A stretch of 25,913 nucleotides of DNA from Thermoleophilia bacterium (GTDB lineage: Bacteria > Actinomycetota > Thermoleophilia > Gaiellales > SKUG01): positions 1-25,913 of the forward strand of contig JAOPYW010000058.1 of NCBI GenBank assembly GCA_025964405.1. Reading direction: 5' to 3'. Positions 1 to 15,352 of the stretch are shown piece after piece. The translations under genes were made by a program, and so were the position numbers. Numbering within the stretch: position 1 is the first letter of the stretch; each line of letters begins with the position of its first letter. Under the pieces are notes generated by a model. It ran no database searches, was not told where the DNA came from, and was given only the letters and a program-made list of their open reading frames with translations.

Positions 1-1977
1 CTTGCGCGCACCCTCGCCGGAGTTGAGCACCATGAGCAGCGTGTCACCCTTGGCGGAGTGCCCGCGCTCGTCGACCTCGTCGGTCGCCTGGCCGTCGATG
101 AGCATGCCCATGCAGCGTCCCTCGGGATCGTTCCAGTCGTCTGACTGCATCTCCTCGCCGTCGGGGCGGATCCACGTGAGGTCCTTGTTGCCGTCGCCGG
201 CGACCGGGCTGCCGGTGAAGAACGCGCGCCGCCTGAGCACCGCGTGGTTCTTGAAGATGTCGATCGCCTGGCGCGTGAAGTCGAGCAGCTCCTGGTCGTC
301 TGAGGAGAGGTTCCAGTCGACCCAGCTGATCTCGTTGTCCTGCGCGTAGGCGTTGTTGTTGCCCTGCTGCGTGCGACCCCTCTCGTCGCCGCCGAGGATC
401 ATGCGCACGCCCTGCGAGAAGATGAGCGTGGCGAGGAAGTTCTTGCGCATCTGCAGGCGCATCGCGTTGATGCCCTCGTTCTCGGTCGGGCCCTCGGCTC
501 CCCAGTTGCGCGTGAGGTTGTGGTTGTGGCCGTCGTTGTTGCCCTCGCCGTTGGCCTCGTTGTGCTTCTGCTCGTACATCGTCGTGTCGGCGATGGTGAA
601 TCCGTCGTGCGCGGTCACGAAGTTGATGCTCGCGTAGGTGTTGCGTCCCGACGCCGCGAAGATGTCGCTCGAGCCCGACAGGCGCGAGGCCATCTCCGGG
701 AGCTTGCCGGGGTCGCCGCGCCAGAAGCTGCGCACCGCGTCGCGGTACTCACCGTTCCACTCGGCCCAGCCGACGGGGAAGTCGCCGACCATGTAGCCGC
801 CCTCGCCGAGGTCCCACGGTTCAGCGATGAGCTTCACCTGCGACAGGATCGGATCCTGCTGGATGATGTCGAAGAAGGTGCCGAGCCGGTTGACGCTGTG
901 CAGCTCGCGCGCCAGCACGGGCGCGAGGTCGAAGCGGAACCCGTCGACGTGCATGTCGACCGCCCAGTAGCGCAGGCTGTCCATGATCAGCTGCATCGTG
1001 CGCGAGTGCACGACGTTGAGCGAGTTGCCCGTGCCCGAGAAGTCCATGTAGTGACGCTCGTCGCCGGGCATCAGGCGGTAGTAGCTCTTGTTGTCGACGC
1101 CGCGCAGCGAGAGGGTCGGGCCCATGTGGTTGCCCTCACCGGTGTGGTTGTAGACCACGTCGAGGATGACCTCGATGCCCGCGCGGTGGAACGACTTCAC
1201 CATCGACTTGAACTCGTTGAGCGTGTGGCGGCTCTGGTTGGTCGCGTAGCGCGAGGCGGGTGACAGGAAGGCGATCGAGTTGTAGCCCCAGTAGTTGGTC
1301 AGGTGCTTCTCGACGAGGAACCGGTCGGTCGTGAACTCGTGCACCGGGAGCATCTCGATCGCCGTCACGCCCAGTGACAGCAGGTGCTCGATGATCGGCT
1401 CGTAGGCCATGCCGAGGTAGGTGCCGCGCAGGTGCTCGGGCACGCCCGGGTGACGCATCGTCATGCCCTTCACGTGCGCCTCGTAGATGACCGTGCGGTT
1501 CCAGTCGTGGTTCGGCTTGCGATCCTCCCCCCACTCGAACGCCGGGTCGACGACGACGCACTTCGGCATCGAACCGGCGCTGTCGCGCGTGTCCATCACG
1601 AGGTCGCCCTCGCCGACCTTGTAGCCGAACACGTCGTCGGTCCACTTGATCGAGCCCGCGACGCTCTTCGCATACGGGTCGATGAGGAGCTTGTTCGGGT
1701 TGAATCGGTGCCCCTGCTCCGGGGCCCACGCGCCGTGCACGCGGTAGCCGTAGAGCTGCCCGGGGCGGATGTCGGGCAGGTAGCAGTGCCAGTTGAGGTT
1801 CGTGCGGTCGTGCAGCTCGACGACGTGCGTCGGCTCGCTGTCACTCGGGTTGTCGAAGAGGCAGAGCTCCACGCCGTCGGCGTGCTCGGAGAAGATCGAG
1901 AAGTTCGTCCCCTCGCCATCCCACGTGGCACCCTGCGGGTAGGGCTTGCCGGGCCAGGACCTGATGTCACTACTCAT
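1..1977 (-). CDS. glgX: Glycogen debranching enzyme GlgX (3' end beyond window)
   Basis: Hydrolyses alpha-1,6 branches of glycogen-type glucans in the cytoplasm (GH13, isoamylase type). Read from the ATG at 1977 the frame stays open to base 1, giving about 659 codons of a protein usually near 700, so only the C-terminal end is missing. The N-terminus (MSSDIRSWPGKPYPQGATWD) is typical of the family's CBM48-like start. GH13 motifs are all present: DVVYNHTGEG, GFRFDLA with nucleophile Asp350, LIAEPWDLGEGGY with acid Glu386, and FVTAHDGFT with Asp458. The start overlaps the end of treZ by 8 nt (ATGAGTAG), so it is the last visible gene of the operon. Family assignment is firm; the gene downstream is not visible. 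Confidence 0.95.
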   Translation of the reverse strand, partial: MSSDIRSWPGKPYPQGATWDGEGTNFSIFSEHADGVELCLFDNPSDSEPTHVVELHDRTNLNWHCYLPDIRPGQLYGYRVHGAWAPEQGHRFNPNKLLIDPYAKSVAGSIKWTDDVFGYKVGEGDLVMDTRDSAGSMPKCVVVDPAFEWGEDRKPNHDWNRTVIYEAHVKGMTMRHPGVPEHLRGTYLGMAYEPIIEHLLSLGVTAIEMLPVHEFTTDRFLVEKHLTNYWGYNSIAFLSPASRYATNQSRHTLNEFKSMVKSFHRAGIEVILDVVYNHTGEGNHMGPTLSLRGVDNKSYYRLMPGDERHYMDFSGTGNSLNVVHSRTMQLIMDSLRYWAVDMHVDGFRFDLAPVLARELHSVNRLGTFFDIIQQDPILSQVKLIAEPWDLGEGGYMVGDFPVGWAEWNGEYRDAVRSFWRGDPGKLPEMASRLSGSSDIFAASGRNTYASINFVTAHDGFTIADTTMYEQKHNEANGEGNNDGHNHNLTRNWGAEGPTENEGINAMRLQMRKNFLATLIFSQGVRMILGGDERGRTQQGNNNAYAQDNEISWVDWNLSSDDQELLDFTRQAIDIFKNHAVLRRRAFFTGSPVAGDGNKDLTWIRPDGEEMQSDDWNDPEGRCMGMLIDGQATDEVDERGHSAKGDTLLMVLNSGEGARK

Positions 1978-3814
1978 TGCTGCCTCCGCCGCGGCGGAAC
2001 ACCGCTGCGTTCGTCTCGCTGATCCATGCCTCGTCGATGCCCGGGCCGCCGAAGCGCTCGTCGGAACCATCGATGAGTCGTATCCATCCGTCGCCGTCGC
2101 CGACGACTGCTCCCACCGGCACGCGCTCGGTACCGAAGTTGAGCACGACGAGCGTCTCCTCGCCGCCGGCGGCCCGCGCGAGCTGCAGCAGGCCGAGGTC
2201 GCCGTCGAGCCCGACCGTCGTAGCGGCAGGCTCGAGCTGCGCGATCGAGGGGAGCGCACGGCGCAGGTGGAGCAGGTCGCGCGTGAACGCCAGCTGCTGG
2301 GCGTGCTCGCCCTCCGAGCGCAGGCTCCAGTCGAGCTTCGCGGTCGCGAACGTCGCCTCGGCCTGGGGGTCGGGCGCCTCGAGCCCCTCGCGCAGGAACC
2401 CGGCGAACTCCTTCGCGCGCCCCTCGCGCACGGCGGCGACGAGGTCTTCGTCGCCGTGGCTGACGAAGTAGGGGAAGGGTGCGGGCTCGCCGTACTCCTC
2501 GCCCATGAAGAGCATGGGCACGAACGGTGCGAGCAGCACGGCGGCCGCGGCGAGCTTGCGCTGCGCGAACGTGAGCGTCGTCGCGAGCCGGTCGCCGAGC
2601 AGTCGGTTGCCGACCTGGTCGTGGTTCTGGGAGTAGACGACGAAGCGACGTCCGGGCAGGCCGCTCGAGTCGCTGCCGAAGCTGCGCCCGCGCTCCTCCG
2701 AGTACTGGCCTGTGTAGACGTAGCCCGAGCCGTACGACTGCGCGAGGTCGCGCAGCCCACGGAAATCGGCGTAGTAGCCCTGCTGCTCGCCGGTCAGGGC
2801 AACGTGCAGCGCGTGGTGGAAATCGTCGGTCCACTGCGCGTCGTGCCCGAACCCGCCGGTGGCGCGCGGCGCGATCACGCGCGTGTCGTTGAGGTCGCTC
2901 TCGGCGATGAGGAGCTGTCGGCGGCCCGTGGCCTCGCTGAGCTCCGCGACGGCGTCGGCCAGCTGCCCGAGGAAGGGCTTCGCCGACGTGTCGACGATCG
3001 CGTGCACGGCATCGAGCCGCAGTGCGTCGACATGGAAGTCGCGCAGCCACTGCAGCGCGTTCTCGGTGAAGAACCGGCGCACCTCGTCGCTGCCGCGGTC
3101 GTCGACGTTGACCCCCGAGCCCCACGGCGAGTGGTGCTTGTCGGTCAGGTAGGGGCCGAACTTCGACGTGTAGTTGCCCTCGGGGCCGAAGTGGTTGTAG
3201 ACGACGTCGAGCACCACACAGAGACCGGCCGCGTGCGCGGCGTCGACAAGCCGCCGCAGGCCCTCGGGGCCGCCGTACGCGGAGTGCGCCGCGAAGAGTG
3301 ACACGCCGTCGTAGCCCCAGTTGCGCGCGCCGGGGAACTCCGCCACCGGCAGCAGCTCGATCGCCGTGATGCCGTCGGCCGCGAGGTCGGCCAGGCGCGG
3401 GATGATCGCGTCGAACGTGCCCTCGGGCGTGAAGGTGCCGACGTGCAGCTCGTAAAGCACGTACTCCTCGATCGGGAGCCCGGTCCAGCCGTCGTCGGTC
3501 CAGCTGAACGCCCTGTGGTCGACCACTTCCGACTCGCCGTGCACGCCGTCGGGCTGGCTCGCCGACGCCGGGTCGGGCAGCGCGAGCTCGTCGTCGTCGA
3601 TCAGGTAGTGGTATCGCGCGCCGGCGGGAAGGTCGGCGACGGTAGTGCGGAAGTATCCGCGCGATGAAGGTTCGAGTGAACTTGATCCGATGCGGTTGCT
3701 GCTCTTGTGCGAGCCATCAGACCACTTCAACGTCGCCGTCTCCGCATGCGGCGCCCACACCGTGAAGCTCACGGAGCCGTCGTCGTTCACCATTGCACCA
3801 AGCCGATCGCTCAC
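1970..3814 (-). CDS. treZ: Malto-oligosyltrehalose trehalohydrolase TreZ
   Basis: Releases trehalose from maltooligosyltrehalose, the second step of the TreY-TreZ route. The protein has 614 residues, normal for the family. An N-terminal beta-sandwich (FTVWAPHAETATLKWSDG) is followed by a GH13 barrel with TreZ-type signatures: GTFTPEGTFDAIIPRL, LPVAEFPGARNWGYDGV, DVVYNHFGPEGNY, LRLDAVHAI (nucleophile Asp268), LIAESDLND (acid Glu305) and NHDQVGNRL (Asp399). I chose the GTG at 3814 because it forms a GTGA overlap with the stop of malQ-glgB; an ATG seven codons later (3793) is possible. The frame is open further upstream, but that part is antisense-like filler inside malQ-glgB. The partner TreY is not in the window and may lie beyond glgX. 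Confidence 0.93.
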   Translation of the reverse strand: MSDRLGAMVNDDGSVSFTVWAPHAETATLKWSDGSHKSSNRIGSSSLEPSSRGYFRTTVADLPAGARYHYLIDDDELALPDPASASQPDGVHGESEVVDHRAFSWTDDGWTGLPIEEYVLYELHVGTFTPEGTFDAIIPRLADLAADGITAIELLPVAEFPGARNWGYDGVSLFAAHSAYGGPEGLRRLVDAAHAAGLCVVLDVVYNHFGPEGNYTSKFGPYLTDKHHSPWGSGVNVDDRGSDEVRRFFTENALQWLRDFHVDALRLDAVHAIVDTSAKPFLGQLADAVAELSEATGRRQLLIAESDLNDTRVIAPRATGGFGHDAQWTDDFHHALHVALTGEQQGYYADFRGLRDLAQSYGSGYVYTGQYSEERGRSFGSDSSGLPGRRFVVYSQNHDQVGNRLLGDRLATTLTFAQRKLAAAAVLLAPFVPMLFMGEEYGEPAPFPYFVSHGDEDLVAAVREGRAKEFAGFLREGLEAPDPQAEATFATAKLDWSLRSEGEHAQQLAFTRDLLHLRRALPSIAQLEPAATTVGLDGDLGLLQLARAAGGEETLVVLNFGTERVPVGAVVGDGDGWIRLIDGSDERFGGPGIDEAWISETNAAVFRRGGGSNE

Positions 3815-6800
3815 GCCGAGCCGGTCTCCGGGCGCAGGATGACGCAGCCGAGCGGGGGCAGGGTCAGCTCGACCGAGTAGGCATGGCCGTGCGTCGGCAC
3901 GGCGGTTGCATCGACGCCCCCCTGGTTGCCCACGCCGCTGCCGCCGTAGGTGGTCGCATCGCTGTTGAGCAGCTCCCGCCAGTGACCTTCGACCGGCACG
4001 CCGATGCGGTAGTGCTCGCGCACCACGGGGGTCGCGTTGAGCACGACGAGCACGGGCGGCTCGCTCGCGTCGCGGCCGTGGCGCAGGTAGGAGAACACGG
4101 AGTTGGCGCTGTCGCTCGCGTCGACCCACGAGAACCCGGCCGGGTCGACGTCAAGCTCGTGCAGCGCCGGCACGTCGCGGTAGACGCGGTTGAGGTCGCC
4201 CACCAGCGCGAGCACGCCGGCGTTGAGCGGCTCGTCGAGCAGGTGCCAGTCGAGCGAGGAGTCGTGGTTCCACTCGCGGCCCTGCGCGAACTCGCCGCCC
4301 TGGAACAGCAGCTTCTTGCCGGGCAGGGTCCACATGTAGGCGTAGAGCAGGCGCAGGTTCGCGAACCGCTGCCACGTGTCGCCCGGCATCTTGTCGATGA
4401 GCGAGCCCTTGCCGTGCACGACCTCGTCGTGTGACAGCGGCAGCATGAAGTTCTCGGTGTAGGCGTAGATCTGGCGGAAGGTCAGCTCGCCCTGGTGGTG
4501 CGAGCGATGCATCGGGTCGCGCTCGAAGTAGGCGAGCGTGTCGTGCATCCAGCCCATGTCCCACTTCATGCCGAAGCCGATGCCACCCGTCTCGACCGGG
4601 CGCGACACACCGCCCCACGCCGTCGACTCCTCGGCGATCATCGCGATGTCGGGCTCGGCGCCGTACGCGTCGCTGTTGAGCTGGCGCAGGAAATCGATGG
4701 CGTCGAGGTTCTCGCGGCCGCCGTGCACGTTGGCGATCCACTCACCCTCGTTGCGCGAGTAGTCGAGGTAGAGCATCGAGGCGACGGCATCGACCCGCAG
4801 CCCGTCGATGTGGTACTCCTCGAGCCAGTAGAGCGCGCTCGAGAGCAGGAAGCTCCGCACCTCGTTGCGCGAGTAGTTGAAGATCCAGCTCTTCCAGTCG
4901 GGGTGGAACCCCTGCCGCGGATCGGCATGCTCGAACAGGTGCGTGCCGTCGAAGTAGCCGAGCCCGTGCTCGTCGACCGGGAAGTGCGAGGGCACCCAGT
5001 CGAGCAGCACGCCGTAGCCCGCGTTGTGCAGCGCGTCGATGAGGGCGCGCAGGTCGTCGGGGGAGCCGTAGCGCGTCGAGGGCGCGAAGTAGCCGGTCGT
5101 CTGGTAGCCCCACGACCCGTAGAACGGGTGCTCCATGATCGGCATGAACTGCACGTGCGTGAAGCCGGTGCGCCCGAGGTAGTCGATGAGCCGCGGCGCG
5201 AGCTCGCGGTAGGTCAGGAACCGGTCGCCGTCCTCCGGCACGCGCATCCAGCTGCCGACGTGCATCTCGTAGACGCTCATCGGCGCGTCGAGGCCGTTGC
5301 GGCCGCCGCGCTGCTGCATCCAGGTGGTGTCGCTCCACGTGTGGTCGCCGTCGCTCCAGACCACGCTGGCGGTTCTCGGGGGGAGCTCGGCGCGGCGTGC
5401 GAACGGGTCGGCCTTCTCGACCTGGTAGCCGCCCTCGCGCGAGACGAGGTGGTACTTGTAGTGCTCGCCCGCCTGCACACCGGGCACCCACCCCTCCCAG
5501 ATGCCGGAGTGGCCGTGCTGCTCGAGCGGCGTCGAGCCGTGGTGCCAGCCGTTGAAGTCGCCGATCACGGAGACCGAGGCGGCGTTCGGGGCCCAGACCG
5601 CGAAGGTCGTGCCGACTTCGCCGTCGACCTCCCGCACGTGCGAGCCGAGCTTGCGGTGCAGCCGGTTGTGGCGCCCCTCGTTGAACAGGTGGAGGTCGTC
5701 GTCGGTGAGCGTCGAGACGTCGTACCTGACGCCTCCCTCGATGTGTGTGGTGACCATGTCAGTCGAACTTCCGTCGCGGATGTCGGTGAGGCGCTGGAGC
5801 TGGCGGCGCAGGGCGTCGTCGCCCGCGATCGCCTCGAGTGTGCGGGTGGTGCGGCGCACCCAGTTGGGTGCCTCGTGGGAGCCCGTACCCGGTACGTTCT
5901 GTGGGTCACGTTCGGCCCAGAAATCCTCGAGGTTCGCGATGATCGCCGTCGCATCGCCGCGCGCGAGCCACTGCAGGGCGGCGCCGTGCACGCGCTCGGC
6001 GGGCGGGTCGTCGGCCAGGGGCTGCGTCATCGAGCCGGTGGTCGCGAGGTCGCCGCTCGCGCGCAGCTGCTCCACGATCGGCAGGCGCACGGTCGCGGGC
6101 TGCTGGTCCCAGAACGCCGCGAAGGTCTGCGTGTCGTGGGTGTCGATCGTCGCGAGCGCCGTGGCCGGCGCGGGCTTGATCGGCGACTTGCCATCGGGGT
6201 CGAGCTCGAACTGCATGACGTAGGTGCGGTGGGCGTGGTGCTCCACCATGGCCTCGCGCACGGAGTCGGGCACGACGCCGAGGTCTTCACCCACGACCAG
6301 GCAGCCGGCCCGGTTCGATTCGAGGCAGACGATCGCCCACTGCTCCTCGGCCTCGTAGGAGACGTAGACCCCGTGCGAGGCGTCGAGCTCGGAGGGGATC
6401 CAGAAGAGCCGGTGCATGCCCATCACGTGGTCGATGCGCACGGCGTCGGCGTGGCGGAAGAGCTGCTGCATCGCCGTGATGACGTAGCGGTAGCCGTCCT
6501 CGCGCAGGCGCATGGGGTGCAGGGGCGGGAGCCCCCAGTTCTGCCCACCCTCGGCCATCGGGTCGGGCGGCGCGCCGATCGACATGCCGGTCGTGAACAG
6601 GTGGTCGAAGTGGCTGCGGTCGAAGCCGTCGGGGTGCACGCCGAGTGGCAGGTCGAGGTAGAGCCCCGACTTGGTCGCGGCGTCGAGCGCCCCGAGCTGC
6701 TCCTCCATCAGGAACTGCACGTAGCGGTGGTAGTGGGCCCCCGCCGCGAGCTCGGCCTCCGTCGCGTCGTCGACGGCCTCGAGCGCGGCACGGAACCGTG

Positions 6801-7733
6801 CGTACTCGTCGAGGTAGGCGCGCTCGCTGACGAACGCGGCGAACGCGTCGGCGCGCGCCCCGGTCGCGCTCGTGAACTGCTCGGCGGCGCGCTCGAGGAT
6901 GCTGCGCTTGAGCGCATGCACCGAGCGGTGGTCGACCAGCGGGAGCTCGTTGAGGCGCTCGCGTTCGGCGAGCACCGCGTGGTCGCGCGCGAGGTCGCGT
7001 GCCTCGCCGGTCTGCGCCAGCTCGGGCACGGTCGCCAGGTCGAGGTAGTCCTCGTTCCAGAAGAGCCGGCTCACGGGCGCGTACGGGCTCGGCTCGAAGT
7101 GCTGCTCCGTGGCGAACGTCGCGAGCAGCGGCGTCGAGCCGAGCAGTCCGCCGCCTGTCTGGTCGAGCAGGTCGAGCAGGCCGCGTGCACTGCCGAGGTC
7201 GCCGATGCCCCAGTCGCCCTCGCGTCGCGCCGCGTAGAGCGGCACGAACAGCCCCCAGGTCGTGCCGTGCGTGCCGACGTGCGTGTGTCGTGGCGCGCAG
7301 ATCACCCGCGTGCGCCCGGTCGCCGACCCGGAGGTGACCTCGATGTCGTGGTAGCCGAACGGCAGCCCGGCCGGCAGCTGCACCCCGCCGTCGTCGTCGA
7401 CGAGCAGCGGCTGCGTGTCACCGGTCTCGAGCGTGAGCAGGAGCTCGGCGTCTGGGGCGAGCTTCGCCGTCAGTCGCAGCGGAGCCGACTCGCCGTCCCA
7501 CACGACGTGCACGCAGTCGACCAGCTGTTCGCGCCGCCGCTTCTCCAGCTGGAAGAGCGCCTCGCCCGCCAGCTGCCCTTGCGCGCCGATGTCGAGCCCG
7601 AAGGCCGCGATCACCGCCCGCAGGGCTGAGGTCGACGCCCGCTTGCGGGTGCCGTCGAGCTCGTGGTACTCCATCTGCACGCCGAGGGCGCGCGCGAGGG
7701 TTCGAATCGCCTTGGTGGTCTCGGTGGCAGCCA

Positions 7734-7734
<1 letters not shown>
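3811..7734 (-). CDS. glgB: Fused 4-alpha-glucanotransferase / 1,4-alpha-glucan branching enzyme (MalQ-GlgB)
   Basis: A 1307-residue bifunctional enzyme. Residues 1 to about 655 are an amylomaltase (GH77): WGLFVPLYAARREGDWGIGD, nucleophile Asp435 in VRIDHVMG, acid Glu483 in VVGEDLGVVP, and Asp534 in DTHDTQ. Residues 660-1307 are a complete branching enzyme without the extra N1 domain: LFNEGRHNRLHRKLG, FAVWAPNAASVSVIGDFNGW, Asp982 in LRVDAV, Glu1035 in IAEEST, Asp1103 in LSHDEVVHGKGS, and the C-terminal beta domain. The first half would disproportionate maltooligosaccharides and the second would introduce alpha-1,6 branches. The ATG at 7734 shares its A with the treS-mak stop (TGATG). The halves join with almost no linker at Met660, and an out-of-frame TGA lies one base before that ATG, suggesting two formerly separate genes. 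An independent GlgB start there cannot be excluded. Confidence 0.93.
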
Positions 7735-13203
<5,469 letters not shown>

Positions 13204-13370
13204 GTTGGGCGGTGCTCCTCGAGGGTCTCGGTCGGGTCGGAGGGAGATGGTCCTCAGGTATCCACCTCAGGGCAAGTACCAAACCGAAGTCGCGAAGAGC
13301 ATTCGCTAGCTTTGCGTGCGAGCAGCCGGCCGTGCGCCAAGACGCCCGCGCGTGGGTATGCTCAGGCGTG
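13204..13370. promoter_or_regulatory. Divergent intergenic region glgE / MarR gene
   Basis: This 167-bp gap must hold the promoter of the glgE operon (leftward) and that of the MarR gene (rightward). Two direct copies of CCTCAGG, themselves near-palindromic, lie 13 bp apart at 13252-13258 and 13265-13271, just upstream of glgE, and could be an operator. Rightward, TAGCTT at 13308-13313 lies in a TTCGCTAG context also seen upstream of the tRNA gene and could be a -10 element. No convincing -35 accompanies either. These assignments are inference. Confidence 0.3.
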
Positions 13371-13796
13371 ATGTCAGACCCGTCGGAAAGTGCTCGCCTC
13401 GCCGTCGACCTGCGCCAGTCGCTGGTGCGCGTCGTGCGTCGCCTGCGTGCCACGAAGGGCTTCCCGCTCCCGCAGGCCGCGGTGCTCCACCGCCTCGACC
13501 GGGTCGGCACGACGAGCATCGGCGAGCTTGCCGCGCACGAGGGCGTGCGCCCGCAGTCGATGGCGCAGACGATCGGTGAACTCGAGGCGCTCGGCCTCGT
13601 GCAGCGTGCTCCCGACCCGACCGATGGTCGCCGCGTGCTGCTGAGCCTCACGGCGGCGGGCGCGGCGGCGCTGGTGGAGGAGCGGCGCCAACGCGACGAC
13701 TGGCTCGCGAGCGCGATCGCCGAGCAGCTCGACCCCGCCGAGCGCGCGGCGCTGGCTATCGCCATTCCTGCGCTCAGTCGCATCGCCGACACGTGA
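13371..13796 (+). CDS. MarR-family transcriptional regulator
   Basis: A 141-residue winged helix-turn-helix regulator of usual MarR length. The HTH and wing run from about residue 44 to 92 (TSIGELAAHEGVRPQSMAQT, then LVQRAPDPTDGRRVLLSLT with the Asp-x-Arg wing motif). Flanking helices would form the dimer interface. The ATG at 13371 gives the family N-terminus (MSDPSESARLAVDLRQSLVR); the frame is open upstream but that part is not MarR-like. It is transcribed away from glgE, so autoregulation and control of the glucan operon are possible, but divergence is the only evidence. The ligand is unknown. Confidence 0.88.
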   Translation: MSDPSESARLAVDLRQSLVRVVRRLRATKGFPLPQAAVLHRLDRVGTTSIGELAAHEGVRPQSMAQTIGELEALGLVQRAPDPTDGRRVLLSLTAAGAAALVEERRQRDDWLASAIAEQLDPAERAALAIAIPALSRIADT

Positions 13797-13803
13797 GCCG
13801 CGT

Positions 13804-13842
13804 TCCGTTGTAGGGATCGCGAGCTATGCGAACGACAACGGA
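13804..13842. repeat. Inverted repeat between the MarR and CGNR-like genes
   Basis: TCCGTTGT at 13804-13811 is matched exactly by ACAACGGA at 13835-13842, with an inner TCGC/GCGA pair in the spacer. It lies 8 bp after the MarR stop and ends 17 bp before the start of the next gene. No T-run follows, so an operator for the downstream gene is more likely than an intrinsic terminator. Confidence 0.4.
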
Positions 13843-13859
13843 TCGAGTACGGTACTGAT

Positions 13860-14417
13860 ATGTGGCCCGCTTCTGAACGATACGCACTCCAGATGGCACC
13901 GGGTGGACTAGCCCTGGTGCAGGACTTCCTCAACACGGCCCCGCCCGGGCGCGGTCGCGGCGACGACCTGCTCGCGACGGAGACGTCGGCGCAGGCCTGG
14001 ATCGACGACGCCCTCGTCGACCGACCGCGCAGCGAGGTGCCGCGCATCACATCGCGCGACCTGCTCGAGCTGCGCAGGCTCCGCGAGGCGCTGCGTCGGC
14101 TCGTGACCGCGGCGGGCAGCAGTGCAGCCCCCGCCTCGAAGTGGGACATCGCCGTGAGCGCGACCCTCGACCAGGCCGGACACGTGCAGCTGCTGCCGCT
14201 CGGCACGAACTGGAAGTACGTGGGATCGCTGCTGCTCATCGAGACGCGCGCCGCCCAGGAGGCCGACCTCTGGGAGCGGCTCAAGACGTGCCGCAACGAC
14301 GCGTGCACGTGCGCGTTCTTCGACAACTCGGCCGGCAACGACCAGCGCTTCCATGACACCGAGGCGTGTGGCGAAGCGCAGGGCGACGCGCCCGCGCTCA
14401 GCTCCACCACGGCCTGA
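13860..14417 (+). CDS. CGNR-type zinc-finger regulator with altered finger
   Basis: A 185-residue protein. The N-terminal part (APGGLALVQDFLNTAPPG) and helices around residues 60-80 (RDLLELRRLREALRRLVTAA) match the ABATE-like sensor domain that precedes CGNR fingers. The C-terminal finger is C144-x4-C149-x15-H165-x4-C170, the exact CGNR spacing, but the third ligand is His instead of Cys and the CGNR tetrad reads CGEA. The basic tail that usually follows is replaced by a short acidic/polar end (GDAPALSSTTA), so zinc binding may persist while DNA contact may be weakened. Likely a transcription factor or a degenerate relative. The ATG at 13860 follows a dyad; no strong ribosome site is seen. 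Convergent with the next gene. Confidence 0.75.
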   Translation: MWPASERYALQMAPGGLALVQDFLNTAPPGRGRGDDLLATETSAQAWIDDALVDRPRSEVPRITSRDLLELRRLREALRRLVTAAGSSAAPASKWDIAVSATLDQAGHVQLLPLGTNWKYVGSLLLIETRAAQEADLWERLKTCRNDACTCAFFDNSAGNDQRFHDTEACGEAQGDAPALSSTTA

Positions 14418-14447
14418 CCCGGGTCGATCGCCCAGCCGCAACGTCGG

Positions 14448-15236
14448 TCAGTCGACCTGCGGCTGTTCGGGCACGAGGTCTGCGAGTGGCGGGGTGCCCC
14501 ACCGTTCGTCGAGCTCGTTCCACTGCTGCATGCCGGTGCCGAAGGTGGGGATGCCGCCGCGCTGCTTGAGGATCGCGGCCATGTGCAGGAGGTTCCACGT
14601 CATGAGGTTGACGTTGCGGAGGGTGAAGCCGTTGTCGTAGCCGACCTTGCCGCCCTCTCCGTCATCGTCGCCGAAGCTCTTACCGGGGCCGATCTCGCCG
14701 ATCCAGCCGCTGTCGGGGTTCGGCGGCACGGTGTAGCCGAGGTGCGACATCGAGAACGCGAGGTTCATCGAGGCGTGCTTCACGCCGTCCTCGTTGCCGG
14801 TGACGATCCAGCCGGCGACCTTGCCGTACGGGAAGAACTGGCCGCGGTCGTTGTACGCGCCGCTCGACGAGTAGAGCCGTTCGACCACGCGCGTGCAGAC
14901 GCTCGTCTTCTCGCCGAGCCAGAGTGGCGTGCCGAGCACGAGGATGTCGGCCGCCTGCACCTGCTCGAAGATCGCGGGCCACGCGTCTTCGCCCCAGCCC
15001 TCCTCGGTCATGTCGGGTGACATGCCGGTTGCGATGCGGTGGTCGATCGCGCGGATCTCGTCGACGTGCACGCCGTGGGAGCGCATGAGGTTGGCGACGG
15101 CGCCCTGCAGCAGCGCCGTGTGGCTCGGCTTCGGGCTGCGCGTGAGGGTGCAGTTGATGAAGAGCGCGCGCAGGTTCGAGTAGTCGAGCTCGGTCGGCGG
15201 GGCGTCGGGCGTGGGGGGCGGCGGGGTGTCAGGCAT
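14448..15236 (-). CDS. Flavodoxin-family NAD(P)H-dependent oxidoreductase
   Basis: A 262-residue cytoplasmic flavoprotein-like enzyme of the NADPH-dependent FMN reductase / flavodoxin superfamily. The first beta strand and phosphate loop are in ALFINCTLTRSPKPSHTALL (about residues 22-41), and the second flavin-contact region is ADILVLGTPLWLGEKTSVC. The first 18 residues are Pro/Thr-rich and probably flexible. I use the ATG at 15236; the frame extends upstream to 15365 but that part has no family resemblance and runs into the divergent promoter. The physiological electron acceptor cannot be told from sequence. Confidence 0.85.
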   Translation of the reverse strand: MPDTPPPPTPDAPPTELDYSNLRALFINCTLTRSPKPSHTALLQGAVANLMRSHGVHVDEIRAIDHRIATGMSPDMTEEGWGEDAWPAIFEQVQAADILVLGTPLWLGEKTSVCTRVVERLYSSSGAYNDRGQFFPYGKVAGWIVTGNEDGVKHASMNLAFSMSHLGYTVPPNPDSGWIGEIGPGKSFGDDDGEGGKVGYDNGFTLRNVNLMTWNLLHMAAILKQRGGIPTFGTGMQQWNELDERWGTPPLADLVPEQPQVD

Positions 15237-15352
15237 GGTCGGCGTCTGCCCTGCCGCGGCGGCCGACAATCGCACGGCTCCTCGGTTGCATGCGCCCAAG
15301 CCCGGGTAGGCGGCACCGAACCCCACTCGTACACGCACGGAGGCACGCACGC

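Noticed and set aside
4495..7629. Plus-strand open frame of 1044 codons opposite malQ-glgB
   Set aside because: Val/Ala/Arg-rich translation with no domain; it is the antisense shadow of a high-GC3 gene.
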